Shown here in pieces: positions 23,401 to 49,000 of a stretch of 64,000 nt of DNA. Within the stretch, counting starts at the first letter, position 1. Each line of letters begins with the position of its first letter. Source of the DNA: Shinisaurus crocodilurus (Eukaryota; Chordata; Lepidosauria; Squamata; Shinisauridae). Below the pieces are notes generated by a model. That model was not told the DNA's origin and did not search any database. It saw only the letters and a list, made by a program, of their open reading frames with translations. A program made the translations under genes and the position numbers. The DNA lies in the NCBI GenBank assembly GCA_021292165.1, contig CM037879.1:112274359-112338358 (forward strand), in the 5' to 3' direction.

Positions 23401-24202
23401 TTGTGTTTTGATTGGCAGCATAGCCATGATTTCCTTGTGTGTTGAAATCTTCTGAGGAAACTTTGTTAGAGTACCTCTGCCCCATAAATACAATGGAAGG
23501 TAGTAATCTAGGGCAGCCTTCCCCAACTGGGAGCCCTTCACATGTGTTGGACAACAACTCCCCAGCCAGCATGGCTGTCTGGGGATGATACAGTTGCAGT
23601 CCAACACATCTGGAGTGCATGTTGCATATGGAGTGCATATGGGGGCAGGGGCACTCTAACCACTACTCTTTTTGGTAGCAGCTTGATTTTGTTAGCAGTT
23701 TTGCAGTTTATTGTAAACTGCTTTAGAAGTTTGCTGGTAGCAGTGTGGAAATGTGAATAAATGCTGGTGGCTTGGAAAGGTCTTCTCCCCCACCAGATGA
23801 TAAGAACAGGGTCCCCAGCGGCAGCCACGGATCTAGCCCACTAGTCTAGAATTGCTACTCTTTTTACTGTCAGGGCCCCAGTGTCTGCAGCTGCCACATG
23901 ACAGGCAGAAATACAACAGGTGAAGCTTACCCCCAGCATAACAATGCAATAATTAGGAGCGCTTCGTATGTGGAATTTCTGTCTTTCATGCAGCTGTTAT
24001 AAGGGACTAGAGCACTGCCGGAAAACTAACATTACCTACCGGGAACCCAGCTTGCCTAAAGGCATCACCAGCATGGGAACAATCCGGAAGATACAGCCAG
24101 GGAAGGCGAGGGACGAATAGCTTGCTCCGCTCACCGCGGGGAACAAGGCCAATCCCGGCTCTGACTGCCCTCCCTCACCTCTCGAAGCGAAGTGCGGAGC
24201 AT
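2275..24202 (-). CDS. QRSL1: QRSL1, mitochondrial glutamyl-tRNA(Gln) amidotransferase subunit A, 3' incomplete
   Basis: Gene-level entry for exons 1-10 on the minus strand (join of 24179-24202, 20868-21027, 17940-18038, 16485-16581, 14903-15079, 11440-11615, 11198-11310, 9359-9551, 5734-5851, 2275-2480). Together they give 454 codons plus one base with no stop, and all junctions are GT-AG with matching phase. The protein belongs to the amidase-signature family. As the A subunit of mitochondrial GatCAB it supplies ammonia from glutamine to convert Glu-tRNA(Gln) to Gln-tRNA(Gln). The Ser-Ser-Lys machinery is present: Lys76 in AVKDN, Ser171 in [10 protein letters not shown] and Ser195 in DTGGSTRNP. 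Human QRSL1 has 528 residues, so about 74 C-terminal residues, starting near LPAVSIP, are expected beyond base 1. The gene is head to head with RTN4IP1. Identification rests on recalled family similarity; exon edges were read directly. Confidence 0.95.
2874..3196 (-). mobile_element. 5'-truncated L1 LINE with 17-bp target duplication
   Basis: On the minus strand this encodes 80 residues beginning [12 protein letters not shown] and including [18 protein letters not shown], typical of the C-terminal end of L1 ORF2. A poly(T) run at its left edge is the poly(A) tail. ATGGGTAGCGTAGTATT is duplicated perfectly at 2857-2873 and 3197-3213, which marks target-primed integration. It lies in QRSL1 intron 9 in the sense orientation. 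Confidence 0.85.
3528..3615. mobile_element. Short MITE fragment (actcagaagt family)
   Basis: It carries tgttcactcagaagttaag, gagttcaac and a reverse-complementary arm. Related copies lie at 20281-20365, 22863-22955 and 29932-30020. Confidence 0.5.
3972..4166 (+). mobile_element. tRNA-Ala-derived SINE
   Basis: The head reads ggggctgcaaatcagtggta then gagcatctgctttgcgtgca, corresponding to a tRNA-Ala A box and anticodon arm, with a decayed B box. The tail has actgggctagatggaccagt, typical of a squamate SINE. Confidence 0.75.
4175..4390 (-). mobile_element. Diverged SINE fragment
   Basis: It contains ccccatgaggttggtcaagc and agcccaaagccacccaggga, a decayed version of the conserved block in the tRNA SINEs at 28530 and 39620. 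Confidence 0.45.
4550..4740 (-). mobile_element. tRNA-Ala-derived SINE, reverse
   Basis: The complement of the SINE at 3972. The tRNA-like head is at the right end (complement ggggccgtggctcggtgaca) and the tail is at the left. It forms an inverted pair with the 3972 copy. Confidence 0.75.
4811..5052 (+). mobile_element. tRNA-derived SINE (Sauria-like)
   Basis: The head gagagccagtgtggcgtagt has an A box, and gatccgggttccagtcccc is B-box like. The body has cctcacagggttgttgtgag, and the tail ggcggggtataaat ends in (aata)n. Such heads are characteristic of squamate SINEs. Confidence 0.8.
5152..5405. mobile_element. Palindromic MITE with interrupted centre
   Basis: The left arm at 5152-5240 (ggtgccctccagatgttttg) and right arm at 5345-5402 (ctggagggcaccaagttgcc) are complementary. 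They are separated by unrelated sequence, so the copy is split or rearranged. Confidence 0.6.
5734..5851 (-). CDS. QRSL1: QRSL1 exon 9
   Basis: 118 bp, residues 347-385 plus two bases. It reads [20 protein letters not shown] and then [19 protein letters not shown]. Acceptor gaatgttag, donor gtaagttc. It leaves CA, completed by G of exon 10 to give Gln386. Confidence 0.94.
5852..7790. other. QRSL1 intron 8, part without recognised features
   Basis: AT-rich intronic DNA between exon 9 and the 1.2-kb palindromic element. No exon, RNA gene or clear repeat is seen. Confidence 0.6.
7795..9007. mobile_element. 1.2-kb nested-palindrome element, TA duplication (pogo/mariner-like ends)
   Basis: The ends CAGTAATACCTCGGATTACG and the complementary CGTAATCCAAGGCATTACTG are flanked by TA on both sides. 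The interior is very GC- and CpG-rich and folds on itself. A hairpin lies at 7857-7964, a large inverted region is centred near 8367, and tight palindromes lie at 8470-8545, 8587-8660 and 8838-8885. No transposase is encoded. The long minus-strand ORF here is a by-product of GC-rich repeats. Confidence 0.8.
9359..9551 (-). CDS. QRSL1: QRSL1 exon 8
   Basis: 193 bp, residues 283-346 plus one base. It includes [18 protein letters not shown] and [19 protein letters not shown], then ARFDGLEYG. These are characteristic GatA C-lobe segments. Acceptor ttctcaag, donor gtaagg. Confidence 0.96.
10430..10660 (-). mobile_element. SINE-like squamate repeat, reverse
   Basis: It contains ccagttgctggggaacatgg and tgatccagcatggctcttct. 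Other copies lie at 16075-16190, 19285-19400, 22300-22445 and 30475-30600. Confidence 0.6.
10924..11063. mobile_element. Palindromic MITE
   Basis: aggggtggggaacctgtggc on the left is mirrored by ggccactggtttccccacac on the right, around ggactacaactcccatcatc. Same family as the element at 836. Confidence 0.75.
11198..11310 (-). CDS. QRSL1: QRSL1 exon 7
   Basis: 113 bp, residues 245-282. It reads [18 protein letters not shown] and ends NLCIGIPK, matching the human DPRDSTTVHEP region. Acceptor ctttcag, donor gtaagtg. The intron separating it from exon 6 is only 129 bp and contains the microsatellite. Confidence 0.93.
11397..11432. repeat. (CA)n microsatellite
   Basis: About 17 CA units sit directly against the splice donor of QRSL1 exon 6. 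Confidence 0.95.
11440..11615 (-). CDS. QRSL1: QRSL1 exon 6, nucleophile Ser195
   Basis: 176 bp, residues 186-244 plus one base. It contains [18 protein letters not shown], with the acyl-ester nucleophile Ser195, and the strongly conserved [19 protein letters not shown]. Acceptor accatag. The donor gtatgg is followed at once by a (TG)n microsatellite, read as CA on the plus strand at 11397-11432. Confidence 0.96.
11690..12673. mobile_element. Multi-hairpin foldback element, copy 1
   Basis: The left end has gcacgacttgacaaccca and the right end cgtgtcgtataaacccagtc, matching the ends at 37408, 39896 and 63288. Inside, caacccacggtgcacc pairs with ctcaccgtgggttgtt, and further short inverted repeats follow. 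About 985 bp with no coding capacity, lying in QRSL1 intron 5. Confidence 0.6.
12674..13779. other. QRSL1 intron 5, unassigned part
   Basis: AT-rich DNA with a short gcgggatataaattg tail followed by (aata)n near 12925-12958, probably a SINE or LINE tail. Nothing else is recognised. Confidence 0.5.
13780..13914. mobile_element. Palindromic MITE (gggttgtatccaat family)
   Basis: The terminal inverted repeats gggttgtatccaa and ttggatacaaccc bound nearly complementary arms. The arms include gagtagacccactgaaatga and catttcaatgggtctact. Confidence 0.8.
14361..14468 (-). mobile_element. 5S-derived SINE with CR1-like tail, truncated
   Basis: Reverse orientation: tcatagatcatagagttgga (CR1-like tail) leads into ctcccatccaagtaataacc, the complement of 5S rRNA internal sequence. 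Only part of the 5S head is kept. Confidence 0.6.
14903..15079 (-). CDS. QRSL1: QRSL1 exon 5, amidase signature with Ser171
   Basis: 177 bp, residues 127-185 plus two bases. It reads [18 protein letters not shown], then a variable hydrophilic loop, then [18 protein letters not shown]. Ser171 of GGSSGGS is the charge-relay serine. Acceptor gtcttag, donor gtaagagg. No long clean ORF reveals this exon; it was found by searching for the expected motif. Confidence 0.94.
15407..15535. mobile_element. Palindromic MITE
   Basis: tctaatctggcaccct and agggtgccaggttgggga flank complementary arms with gttttggactacaactccca. It belongs to the family seen at 836. Confidence 0.8.
15602..15845 (+). mobile_element. 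tRNA-derived SINE (Sauria-like)
   Basis: The head gagccaatgtggtgtagtgg and body cctcacagcactgttgtgag end in a ggcgggatataaatg tail. Same family as 4811. Confidence 0.8.
16075..16190 (-). mobile_element. SINE-like squamate repeat, reverse
   Basis: It contains ggccactgggagaactagaa and tggtctgatcaagcagggct, matching the copy at 10430-10660. Confidence 0.5.
16485..16581 (-). CDS. QRSL1: QRSL1 exon 4
   Basis: 97 bp, residues 95-126 plus two bases. The peptide [19 protein letters not shown] continues to [10 protein letters not shown], a conserved amidase stretch. Acceptor atttttcag, donor gtaagttg. Confidence 0.95.
17030..17470. mobile_element. Unclassified interspersed repeat, probably LINE-derived
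   Basis: Segments such as gagttccataagcaggctta, ccactgaaaaggccctctcc and tagggctttaaaggcaaaca are of a kind recurrent in squamate genomes. A related piece lies near 40225-40300. The class is uncertain, and ORFs in it are not coding. Confidence 0.45.
17940..18038 (-). CDS. QRSL1: QRSL1 exon 3, with catalytic lysine
   Basis: 99 bp, residues 62-94 plus one base, entered in phase 1 and left in phase 1. The peptide [19 protein letters not shown] contains Lys76 of the amidase Ser-Ser-Lys triad and ends CASHMLK. Acceptor ataatgtag, donor gtaagg. Confidence 0.95.
18241..18340. repeat. Near-perfect 100-bp palindrome
   Basis: caaaaaggagcagggccaag pairs with cttggccctactcctttttc across a short loop, and the arms continue through atacaaaaaataccaac. 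It lies in QRSL1 intron 2. Probably a foldback MITE; no target duplication was identified. Confidence 0.85.
18745..18960. repeat. Unclassified repeat, copy A
   Basis: It shares agaattaaggaaca and cccaggaattt with sequences at 48995-49280 and 52030-52290. No known class is recognised. Confidence 0.4.
19285..19400 (+). mobile_element. SINE-like squamate repeat
   Basis: It starts taagaacatatgaagagcca and continues tgctggatcagaccaaaaat and cacaagtaggacatgagtgc. Same family as 10430, in forward orientation. Confidence 0.6.
19440..20100 (-). mobile_element. CR1 LINE fragment, reverse transcriptase part
   Basis: Minus-strand frames contain [20 protein letters not shown] and KFTDDTNLF, which is the (Y/F)ADD-region of CR1 reverse transcriptase. 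Further on are [17 protein letters not shown] and [12 protein letters not shown]. The frames are broken, so it is a dead 5'- and 3'-truncated copy. Confidence 0.8.
20281..20365. mobile_element. Short MITE (tctactcagaagtaaat family)
   Basis: ccaatcctatacatgtctac on the left is roughly mirrored by aagtgggtatgggatttta on the right, around gagttcaacggggcttact. Confidence 0.65.
20525..20612. mobile_element. Half copy of palindromic MITE
   Basis: Only the right arm is present: gatgatgggaattgtaggcc then catctggagggcacctgatt. Confidence 0.55.
20868..21027 (-). CDS. QRSL1: QRSL1 exon 2
   Basis: 160 bp, residues 9-61 plus one base. It has acceptor tcatttcag and donor gtaatttc. The peptide begins [19 protein letters not shown] and runs to EKRYRQ. 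This is the N-terminal helical part of GatA, before the catalytic lysine. Confidence 0.95.
21089..21332. mobile_element. 244-bp pogo/mariner-like MITE with TA duplication
   Basis: The ends CAGTCATGCCTTGGATTGAG and TTGCAATCCAAGGTATTACTG minus its first base are inverted and flanked by TA (21087-21088, 21333-21334). The terminal sequence is clearly related to the 1.2-kb element at 7795-9007. Here the interior is AT-rich. Confidence 0.8.
21615..22085. mobile_element. Unclassified repeat
   Basis: It opens with ctatctgtctgtccgtccat and then gaaacttggcatgcatacta and agccactaggggcagact. This pattern occurs in interspersed elements of several animals, but the class could not be assigned. Confidence 0.4.
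22300..22445 (-). mobile_element. SINE-like squamate repeat, reverse
   Basis: It contains tcatgtcctgcttgtacact and gaatgctgaactaggtggac, then cttcttatgtt. Same family as 10430. Confidence 0.5.
22863..22955. mobile_element. Short MITE fragment
   Basis: cattcctgtgcatgtttaca and ataagtatgcataggtttgt form decayed inverted ends. Related to 20281. Confidence 0.4.
23085..23218. mobile_element. Palindromic MITE, decayed
   Basis: accaggggtggagaacttgt at the left and ggtcataagttgccacctct at the right, with ggagggccacatctcccatc inside. Confidence 0.55.
23512..23625. mobile_element. Palindromic MITE
   Basis: gcagccttccccaactggga and agtccaacacatctggagtg mark the two arms. Confidence 0.65.
24179..24202 (-). 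CDS. QRSL1: QRSL1 exon 1, coding part
   Basis: Eight codons reading MLRTSLRE, directly comparable to the human start MLGRSLRE. The ATG is the complement of 24200-24202, and the donor gtgagg follows at 24178. The exon ends in phase 0, which fits exon 2 starting VSAALK. The start is too short for an ORF scan and was chosen by homology and by the strong donor. Confidence 0.9.
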
Positions 24203-24450
24203 CTTCCCTGCCAAGCCCGTAGGAAAGATTCTCAAAGGCGCGGAACTTCCAACGTAGTACTAGTCCCTGTTACCGGTAGCGTACGGACGAACTCATGGGC
24301 GCCGCCATCTTGGAGAGCGCGTTTCAACATCGGGATCGCTGATTGGCTCGAACCCTGTGGGCCCAGAAGGATGTCGTGTTCCTATTGGCCTGGAGGCGGG
24401 GGCAGCACGTGAGAGTCTGTGTGTCCGCGCAGAGGAGCTCTGGGTGACGG
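24203..24450. promoter_or_regulatory. Bidirectional QRSL1/RTN4IP1 promoter
   Basis: GC- and CpG-rich gap between divergent first exons. At 24301-24313 it carries the sequence whose complement is CCAAGATGGCGGC, a textbook YY1 site in the QRSL1 direction. Inverted CCAAT boxes lie at 24341-24346 and 24384-24388, and a CACGTG E-box lies near 24405. No TATA box is visible. Shared CpG promoters with YY1 and NF-Y sites are common for divergent mitochondrial-protein genes. Exact start sites are inferred, not seen. Confidence 0.8.
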
Positions 24451-24887
24451 GAAGAACCGGAGAGTTAGCCTGAAGGAGACTCGGGGGCAGGCAGGGCTGT
24501 CTTTGCGCAGGGGGCAAATTTTACCTCATAGAAAAGACACGGTGCGGGGTGGAAACAACCCTTTCTTGTTAGTTAAAGACATTGGGGGCTGTTTCTGTCT
24601 TGGAGGAAGGGGTTCGCCTCACTGCCTGACATGAGGTTCAGGGGTTGGTGCATTTGGTAGCACAATCAGGAAACAAACCAATCCCCATTGAGTTTTACTG
24701 CCTGTAAACCTCAAAATAAATAACAGTGCTAAAAATGTTGTTTTAAAACCTGTTTGTAGGAATCTACAAATCAAACCTGGAATAAACTTGTTTTGATTTG
24801 TAAGAAAGTGCACTGAAGGCGTGTTCCTTACAATTTGAAGAGCAGGTATTAAAGAGGTTTAGCATCCCCTCCCCTTCATTTGTAATC

Positions 24888-42858
<17,971 letters not shown>

Positions 42859-43009
42859 TATCTGTAGTTCTGATTTGGATGAAATTTCTTTAACTCCTAC
42901 TTGACACTTGAAATAACCTCTTGCTTTCTTGGAACCGTGGTGTGCTATAAATATTCAGTGTTTAAAGTTCCATTATCTCAGCAGGAAGAATTCTTATTTT
43001 GAGAGGGGT

Positions 43010-43075
43010 TTATAACAACTATAAATGGAATATTTATAAGGTTTGATGTCCTGTAGATTATCCTGTGGATAGTCC
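43010..43075. mobile_element. Fragment of the hAT MITE at 41706
   Basis: aactataaatggaatattta and tttgatgtcctgtagattat match 41828-41935. It lies just past the RTN4IP1 stop. Confidence 0.6.
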
Positions 43076-43094
43076 TGATGGTGGTGCAAGATCC

Positions 43095-43270
43095 TGCAGG
43101 TGGTGTTGAGAGCACATAATGCAGGCCACATGGTGAAGCTAAGCAGGTATGAGCTGGTTCAGTGCTTGGATGGGTGACTGCCTGGGCTGCCCACATTTGT
43201 TCTGCATTGAGCAGGGGGTTGGACTCGATGGCTTTATAGGCCCCTTCCAACTCTACTATTCTATGATTCA
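43095..43270 (+). mobile_element. 5S-derived SINE with CR1-like tail
   Basis: tgaagctaagcaggtatgag and cagtgcttggatgggtgact then gcctggg correspond to the 5S rRNA A box to C box. The tail ggggttggactcgatggctt ends in actattctatgattcat, as in CR1. Three related copies exist in the window. Confidence 0.8.
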
Positions 43271-45063
43271 TCTGGTACACTGTCTTAAAAAGACTCTTGG
43301 AAGCAAAAGTACAGTACTTACTCCCTGCCCACCCTCTCTCCTTTTAACATTTCCCAACTGCAACTCCTAGGATGGTTTTCCCAGAACCTCCTTCAACAGT
43401 GCTTTGGGGGAAGTAGAATAGAAACTCGATACACTACACATGAAGGAAAAGCCTTAACATATATACAAGGGAGCTTTAAAATGGGTTTTTTTATACTTTT
43501 GCATATCCTTTTCAACTTATTGGTGGCAGTTCTATTCAGCCAGTTTGCATAACATAACCGTGTCTCAGGCATGTAAAAATTTGCTGATGTTGCTTGCTCT
43601 ATGATGGATGAAAGGCTGTTACAATGTGCTTCTTCACGGCACCCATTATTCTCTGTGCTCCATTTTGTGTCATATGCATGCTTTGAATAACATTTACATT
43701 GACTGGAGAAAATAGCTAATACACTGCATATAGTATCAGCGGCTTGCTGTTCCTGCTGTGTCTCTGCTTCCTGGACATTTTGCCAGAATCCTGAGCCCAA
43801 ATTGTAAAACACACACAACAAAATTCATCTGAGTAATATTTATTTGTAAAATTCATATGTTTGTACAATAGCATGACCACAGAAACATTTTCCATAACCA
43901 TCACACCTTAAAACCAAAAATATTTTCTATTTCAAAGTTGGAAGCATGTTTCTAAAGAGCATCAGAAAAATATTATAGCTAAATGTTAACTATTGCAATA
44001 ATTTGTACAGCGGAGTGAAGTGGGGAAATTTTTAAAATTCGGTTTGTCAGTGCTAATTTCCTAGTCAACAATGACAGTAGTGTTGTCCATGTAAGTCAAT
44101 GAAGAATTGTTAAATCATAACAGGACACCTGACTGAGAATAAGTAGTTTACATCAGAACATTAAAAAAAAACATGGTAGCAGGAATAACAGAATAATCTT
44201 CATACTGGAAAAGACAACAAGGGTAGTACGGAAAGAGCTATCTTAAGTTGTTTTTTCTTGGAAATTGCTGAAGTGTAGCTAGAGATTCTTAAATTGCAGG
44301 TATTTATTACAGTTTTCTGCTCAGTAATTGCTCTCCACTTCTGACTATAACATGAAGCTCTTTTTTTTGGCGCTAGAGTATGATACTCAAGGTGGACTAT
44401 TTGTAGAATTGACCCAGCTCCTTTAGGGTTTGCAGTTCACCAGAGGTAGTTGGGTGTAAAATCAAGCTTTATTTACCAGAAACTAAGCAATCTTCAAGGG
44501 ACAATGTGGATTATTGTAGAACTCAGAGCAACTACTGGTTCTTCTGAGCACAAATCTTTGGGTGCCATACGTTTTTCAAATGTAGACATATTGTATGTTC
44601 ATGGTATAGGACAGCACCAGAGTTTTCTTCAGCATGAGTGCAAGAAGAGAGGGGATGTAAATTAGGGAAAAAATGGAATCTTAATGGAACTATGTGTACA
44701 GATGCTACAGAAGTAAATAATTTAACACTGAAGTAACTCTGAGGACAGACAAAATGTTTGTGCAAAATGCAGGCAGCGAGTTACACCGGAGAGATTTCAG
44801 AGCATGTAAGTTGAGAAGCAAACAGTTGGTGTCTGAAAATAGGGAATATATTTTAAAGTCATGTAATTTGTTAAATTAAAAAAATGTTTAACATGTGAAA
44901 AAAGTACATTTGCCATTTGCAAAGACAATACTTATAAGTTGTATAAAGGCAGCCATGCAGATATGTAATGGGTGAACTTCTTAACTGAAAAGCTCAGCTG
45001 GCAACAAACGTGTGCGTTATGTACTTGTCTATGGTGTAAAACTGCATCACAGGCTTGAAAACA

Positions 45064-45069
45064 TTTATT
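45064..45069 (-). terminator. Candidate CRYBG1 poly(A) signal
   Basis: A minus-strand AATAAA about 850 bp past the CRYBG1 stop. Another reverse copy lies near 43848. Only hexamers are seen. Confidence 0.35.
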
Positions 45070-45146
45070 TACCTTGCTAAAATATTTGACTATAATGCAG
45101 TAATTTCATTTTTTAAATCACCTGATATGATCTGAATCATTTTATG

Positions 45147-45152
45147 AATAAA
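45147..45152 (+). terminator. Candidate RTN4IP1 distal poly(A) signal
   Basis: A plus-strand AATAAA 2.3 kb past the RTN4IP1 stop. If used, the transcript would approach the CRYBG1 3' UTR. Only the hexamer is seen; use is inferred. Confidence 0.3.
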
Positions 45153-45915
45153 CATTTCATTATCTTGGGTGCAATTGGAATACTTACAGGTGAGTTTTCA
45201 GTAAAAATGTTTCCAGTGCAAAAAGGTAAATTCTGTTTCAGCATGACGCTTAGAACACTAGGACATTAAAACAAGTCTTTGGAAATAATTTAAAATTGCA
45301 CATTAAATATGTTATGAATTAGTAACTTCTAAAGTTAACATTTTAACTTTTGAAGAGCAAAGAGCACAACTAGCTACAGGGATAAGGCTATTAGACTTTA
45401 ATCCAGAACACACATTATAGCCCTATGTGCATCCTCAGGTGATCCCAGTCATGTGAGGGAAAGCAGAGCTGTGCATGCTGGCCCTGCCCCCCTTGTGCCC
45501 CCCATTGTCCTCCATGCGTCAAAAGGGAAAGTCTGAAGCAGGGAGCCTGCTCTATGGATGTAGGCTCCACTTCCATTTTAGGAGCTTTAAACTGTATGGG
45601 GAGCCTACAGCTATAGCACAGGCTCTCCCCTTAAGACTGCCCCTGCCATACATGGGGCTGGGCAAAAGGGACATGACAAAGGGGCCAGGGCCACGAAGCA
45701 CAGCCCCATTTTCCCCATCACATGATTGCAATTGTGTGAGGGTGCATGCCTGCATAGGACTACACTCTTGATGGAGATGGCGTGCTAAATTGTTATTTCT
45801 TGAAATTATTGTGAAGATTGCACAAGCATTTGTCAGATGTCATATTCTCTGCCATTCTTCATGTATTGTTCTGGATGGATCTCAGTCTGTGCCTCCTCCT
45901 GCAGTAGAATTACTT

Positions 45916-46004
45916 TTAGATGACCAGTGGTTCCCAGCACTGTGTTGGCTTGTCTTCACTGACTGAACTGACAATAAGGTGGTTTTGATCATAGTGTTTT
46001 CCCC
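45916..46004 (-). CDS. CRYBG1: CRYBG1 terminal coding exon, beta-trefoil repeat 3
   Basis: 89 bp. It completes Gly then reads GKHYDQNHLIVSSVSEDKPT and QCWEPLVI followed by TAA, with QCW as the third QxW motif. Acceptor cattttag. No long ORF reveals it; it was located by looking for the expected YDQNH segment. The 3' UTR continues toward lower coordinates, with a reverse AATAAA at 45064-45069 as a candidate signal. Confidence 0.93.
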
Positions 46005-49000
46005 CTAAAATGAAATGTTAATGTCAGTGTAGCATTTGTGATCCAAAAACAGATTGTTATGATGCATCATTAGGTCATGTTAAATGTATTAAGTACTGCC
46101 CCTTCCCCTTATCTATACTTGCTGCCTTTTTGTAGGGTTACACTCTTGCTTATATCCATTTTAGTCTCTGCTTTAAAATCCTTGCATTTGATTTCTGTGG
46201 ATTCACAATTATCAATAATGCTTCAAAATATACATAAGAGAGATGAGTGAAAATGTACAGAAATGAGGGCCCACGCCCACCTAAGCACTGCAGAACCACA
46301 TGTAGTTCATGTTGCCAGAAATCTTGCTCCCCAGTTTAAGATACTACCAATCTTTGTATTATATTATATATTGCTATGAGTGTTTGGTTGGCCAACAAAT
46401 ATTTTAGGGTATACTTCATATCTTCAGTGTGAAGAACTTACAAATACCTAATTCCCTTAGTAATCAGGGCTCCCAAATTTACTTGTAAGTCTGCTTAAGA
46501 GTCATAAAGTTCCCTCTCCTTGTTTAATAGGGACTTAGTTATAACTTGGGTTGGACTGGGACATATGTGTACCAAATTTTAAGTTTCTGATTTGTGACGG
46601 TAATGTGTTCATTTACATTTCTGTCCTGCCTGTCTTCCATCAGGGAATGCAAGGTGGCGTGCAAGGGGTTCTCAAGGCACTAACTAGACCCAGATCTGCT
46701 TTGCTTCAGCAAGGTGGCTGATTAATATACCTTCAGACCATGCTCTGAGACAATAGTTGATGATAATTAAGTTTCCCATCTTGATCATCACTAATCAGGA
46801 GGAATTTTCATACAGAATGCTTACTGGTCAAGATGATTAATATATTGGTTTTGCTGCATGCAAGCCCTGCAAGTGTAATACAAGATCAGGCCTGCTTCAC
46901 CTTTAGCTAACAGGAAAAGGTTATTTTATATTTACAGGGTGGATTGCAAGAGATCGTTATATATTATGGCTAAAAGGCGATCTATAAATATTTTAACAAA
47001 TAAAACAAACCATTATTTACAGTATTTTTCCATGTATAAGACTATACTTTTTCCTAAAATCGCTAGACTAAAAATTGAGGGTCGTCTTATACACGGAAGT
47101 AAGCCGAGGAGAGAACCGTGCGGTTGCAAAACTGCCCAGTGGGGGGCGTCTTATACATGGAGGCGTCTTATAGACGGAAAAATACGGTACGTATTAAAGT
47201 TGTGGCAACCTTTAGAAGCAGGGGGGGGGGGTAGGAAGCATTGTAGATTTTAAGAAAAAGTCTTCTCACTGCCAAGCTTACAGCAGTTAATAAATAAAAT
47301 AAAATAATTTCTCCAAATGTTCAATTGTATATTTTCATTAGTAAGAAACAATTTTGGTGAGTTCAAGCTTGTGAAGGGTATAAGTTGAGAGATAATCTAG
47401 GAATAGTTCAAGTTATTTCATTTCATTTTTTTCATTTCTATACCGCCCCACAGCTGAAGCTCCCTGGGCGGTTCACAATTTATACATAAAAACAACAATA
47501 AAAACAATATAGTTAAAAAGATTAAAAACCAAATTTAAAAGCACAGTTTAAAATGACAATACAAAAGCAAATTTGTAAGTTATAAGTTACCTGAAATAGT
47601 TTTTCAGTGGCTAGTAACAGTGTAGGCTTTTTTTTGTCTTTTTTAAAGATTAAATGCATCAAAATGAAAACTTGAGTTTTGCTGTTATAGCTATTGGTTC
47701 CATGACTAGTATTACCATAACAATTCACTACATCCTCAAGAGGGCATAATTACACAGATCATGAACTACTACAAGCTCATACGTTAGGTCTTGAATTAAT
47801 GTCCTCACTAATGTAACCTTTTCTTTTCATCTTCAAGGTTTCATAGATTTCATAGATCATAAGAGTTGGAAGAAGCCCACTGGACACCCTGTTGGTTTTT
47901 TGGTATTAGACTAAAAATTCCAACATGTCAAGAAGTTATTCAGTAAATATTAGCTCTACTAACTGGGGACTAATACACTAAACTGCTTTGATACAAGGGA
48001 TAGAGATCTTAGGACTTACTAGAACTATTTTCTACTTTCAGTATCTATTCATAGGCAGTTGCTCAAAGAAAAATCAGATTTACTACATGGCCTACAATAA
48101 AACCAGTATCTGCTCAAGGGTGCCCCCTCTCTACAAAAATTGAGATTATACCTACCACATATACAAAATAAAACTGCTCAAGTGTTCAGAAAAGACCGTC
48201 GCCTTAATCTGGCAATTGAGAGCCATGCACATATTTTATTGTGTATGTTGTAAATGCACATCTGAATTGCAATGCTCATCAGAACTCTATTAAAATGGCA
48301 GGGTATGTCTTTTATTGTGAATGGAAATCACATCTGGAGAAGCCAGTTGTTACGTGCAAGTGTTTGTCCATGACTACAGCTAAGTCAGAACCAGTATCTC
48401 CTGTAAATCATGCTGAATACAATTATCAGCCTTAAACTCAGTGGCAAAATGATTTATTAATGGCTAAAGGATACATTAAAAACACTATTTTAAGAAACTA
48501 AAATTATGCCAACTTTGATTTTAACAGTTTTCTCCCATTTGTTCACTTTTAAAAGTATCATTAAAAAAAAAGAAAAAAGCATTCATCGAAATCAATGTAA
48601 CCCAGATGGCTGGGGTATATTCTCATGGCTTATGTTAGGGGGCAGATTTGGAGGAAACAATAGCAGAGCTCTGCCCCACCCTTGCCATTCTATTATGGGG
48701 ATGTGTTTTGGTTTTTCAGGAGTCCTTCTCTATGAGATATTGAAGTAAACCATGTTCTTGACTCTTTACACTGATTGCCCTGCCCCCCTACCTAGTCAAA
48801 AGTGAACTCTGTCTTCACATTAGGTATAAGGACTCAAAAGGTATCTCTTTCTAACCCCCCATTCTGGAAAACAGGCTTTTAAAAAGTGCCTAGCTCTGCA
48901 CTAACCAAATAGGAAGATGGTAGCTGTCAGAATATATTGGGCTATTACTGGAAGGTGCAAGTGGAATTTGCACACTGCATATTGCACAATCCTAAAGCAG

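Larger units (their letters stand above)
43830..45915 (-). other. CRYBG1: Probable CRYBG1 3' UTR
   Basis: Directly follows the CRYBG1 stop on the minus strand and has few recognised repeats. Reverse AATAAA sequences occur at 45064 and about 43848. The extent is inferred. A GC-richer inverted stretch at 45410-45770 may be another foldback element. Confidence 0.4.

Noticed and set aside
24122..24517. Open frames of 96 and 74 codons in the promoter region
   Set aside because: They are in a CpG-rich promoter with no homology and overlap QRSL1 exon 1 in the wrong frame.
43134..43186. 5S rRNA gene
   Set aside because: Only the internal part is present, with many changes, and it is fused to a CR1-like tail.
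45843..45905. Candidate CRYBG1 last exon after ctactgcag
   Set aside because: It gives no trefoil sequence. The true terminal exon, with YDQNH and QCW motifs and correct phase, is at 45916-46004.
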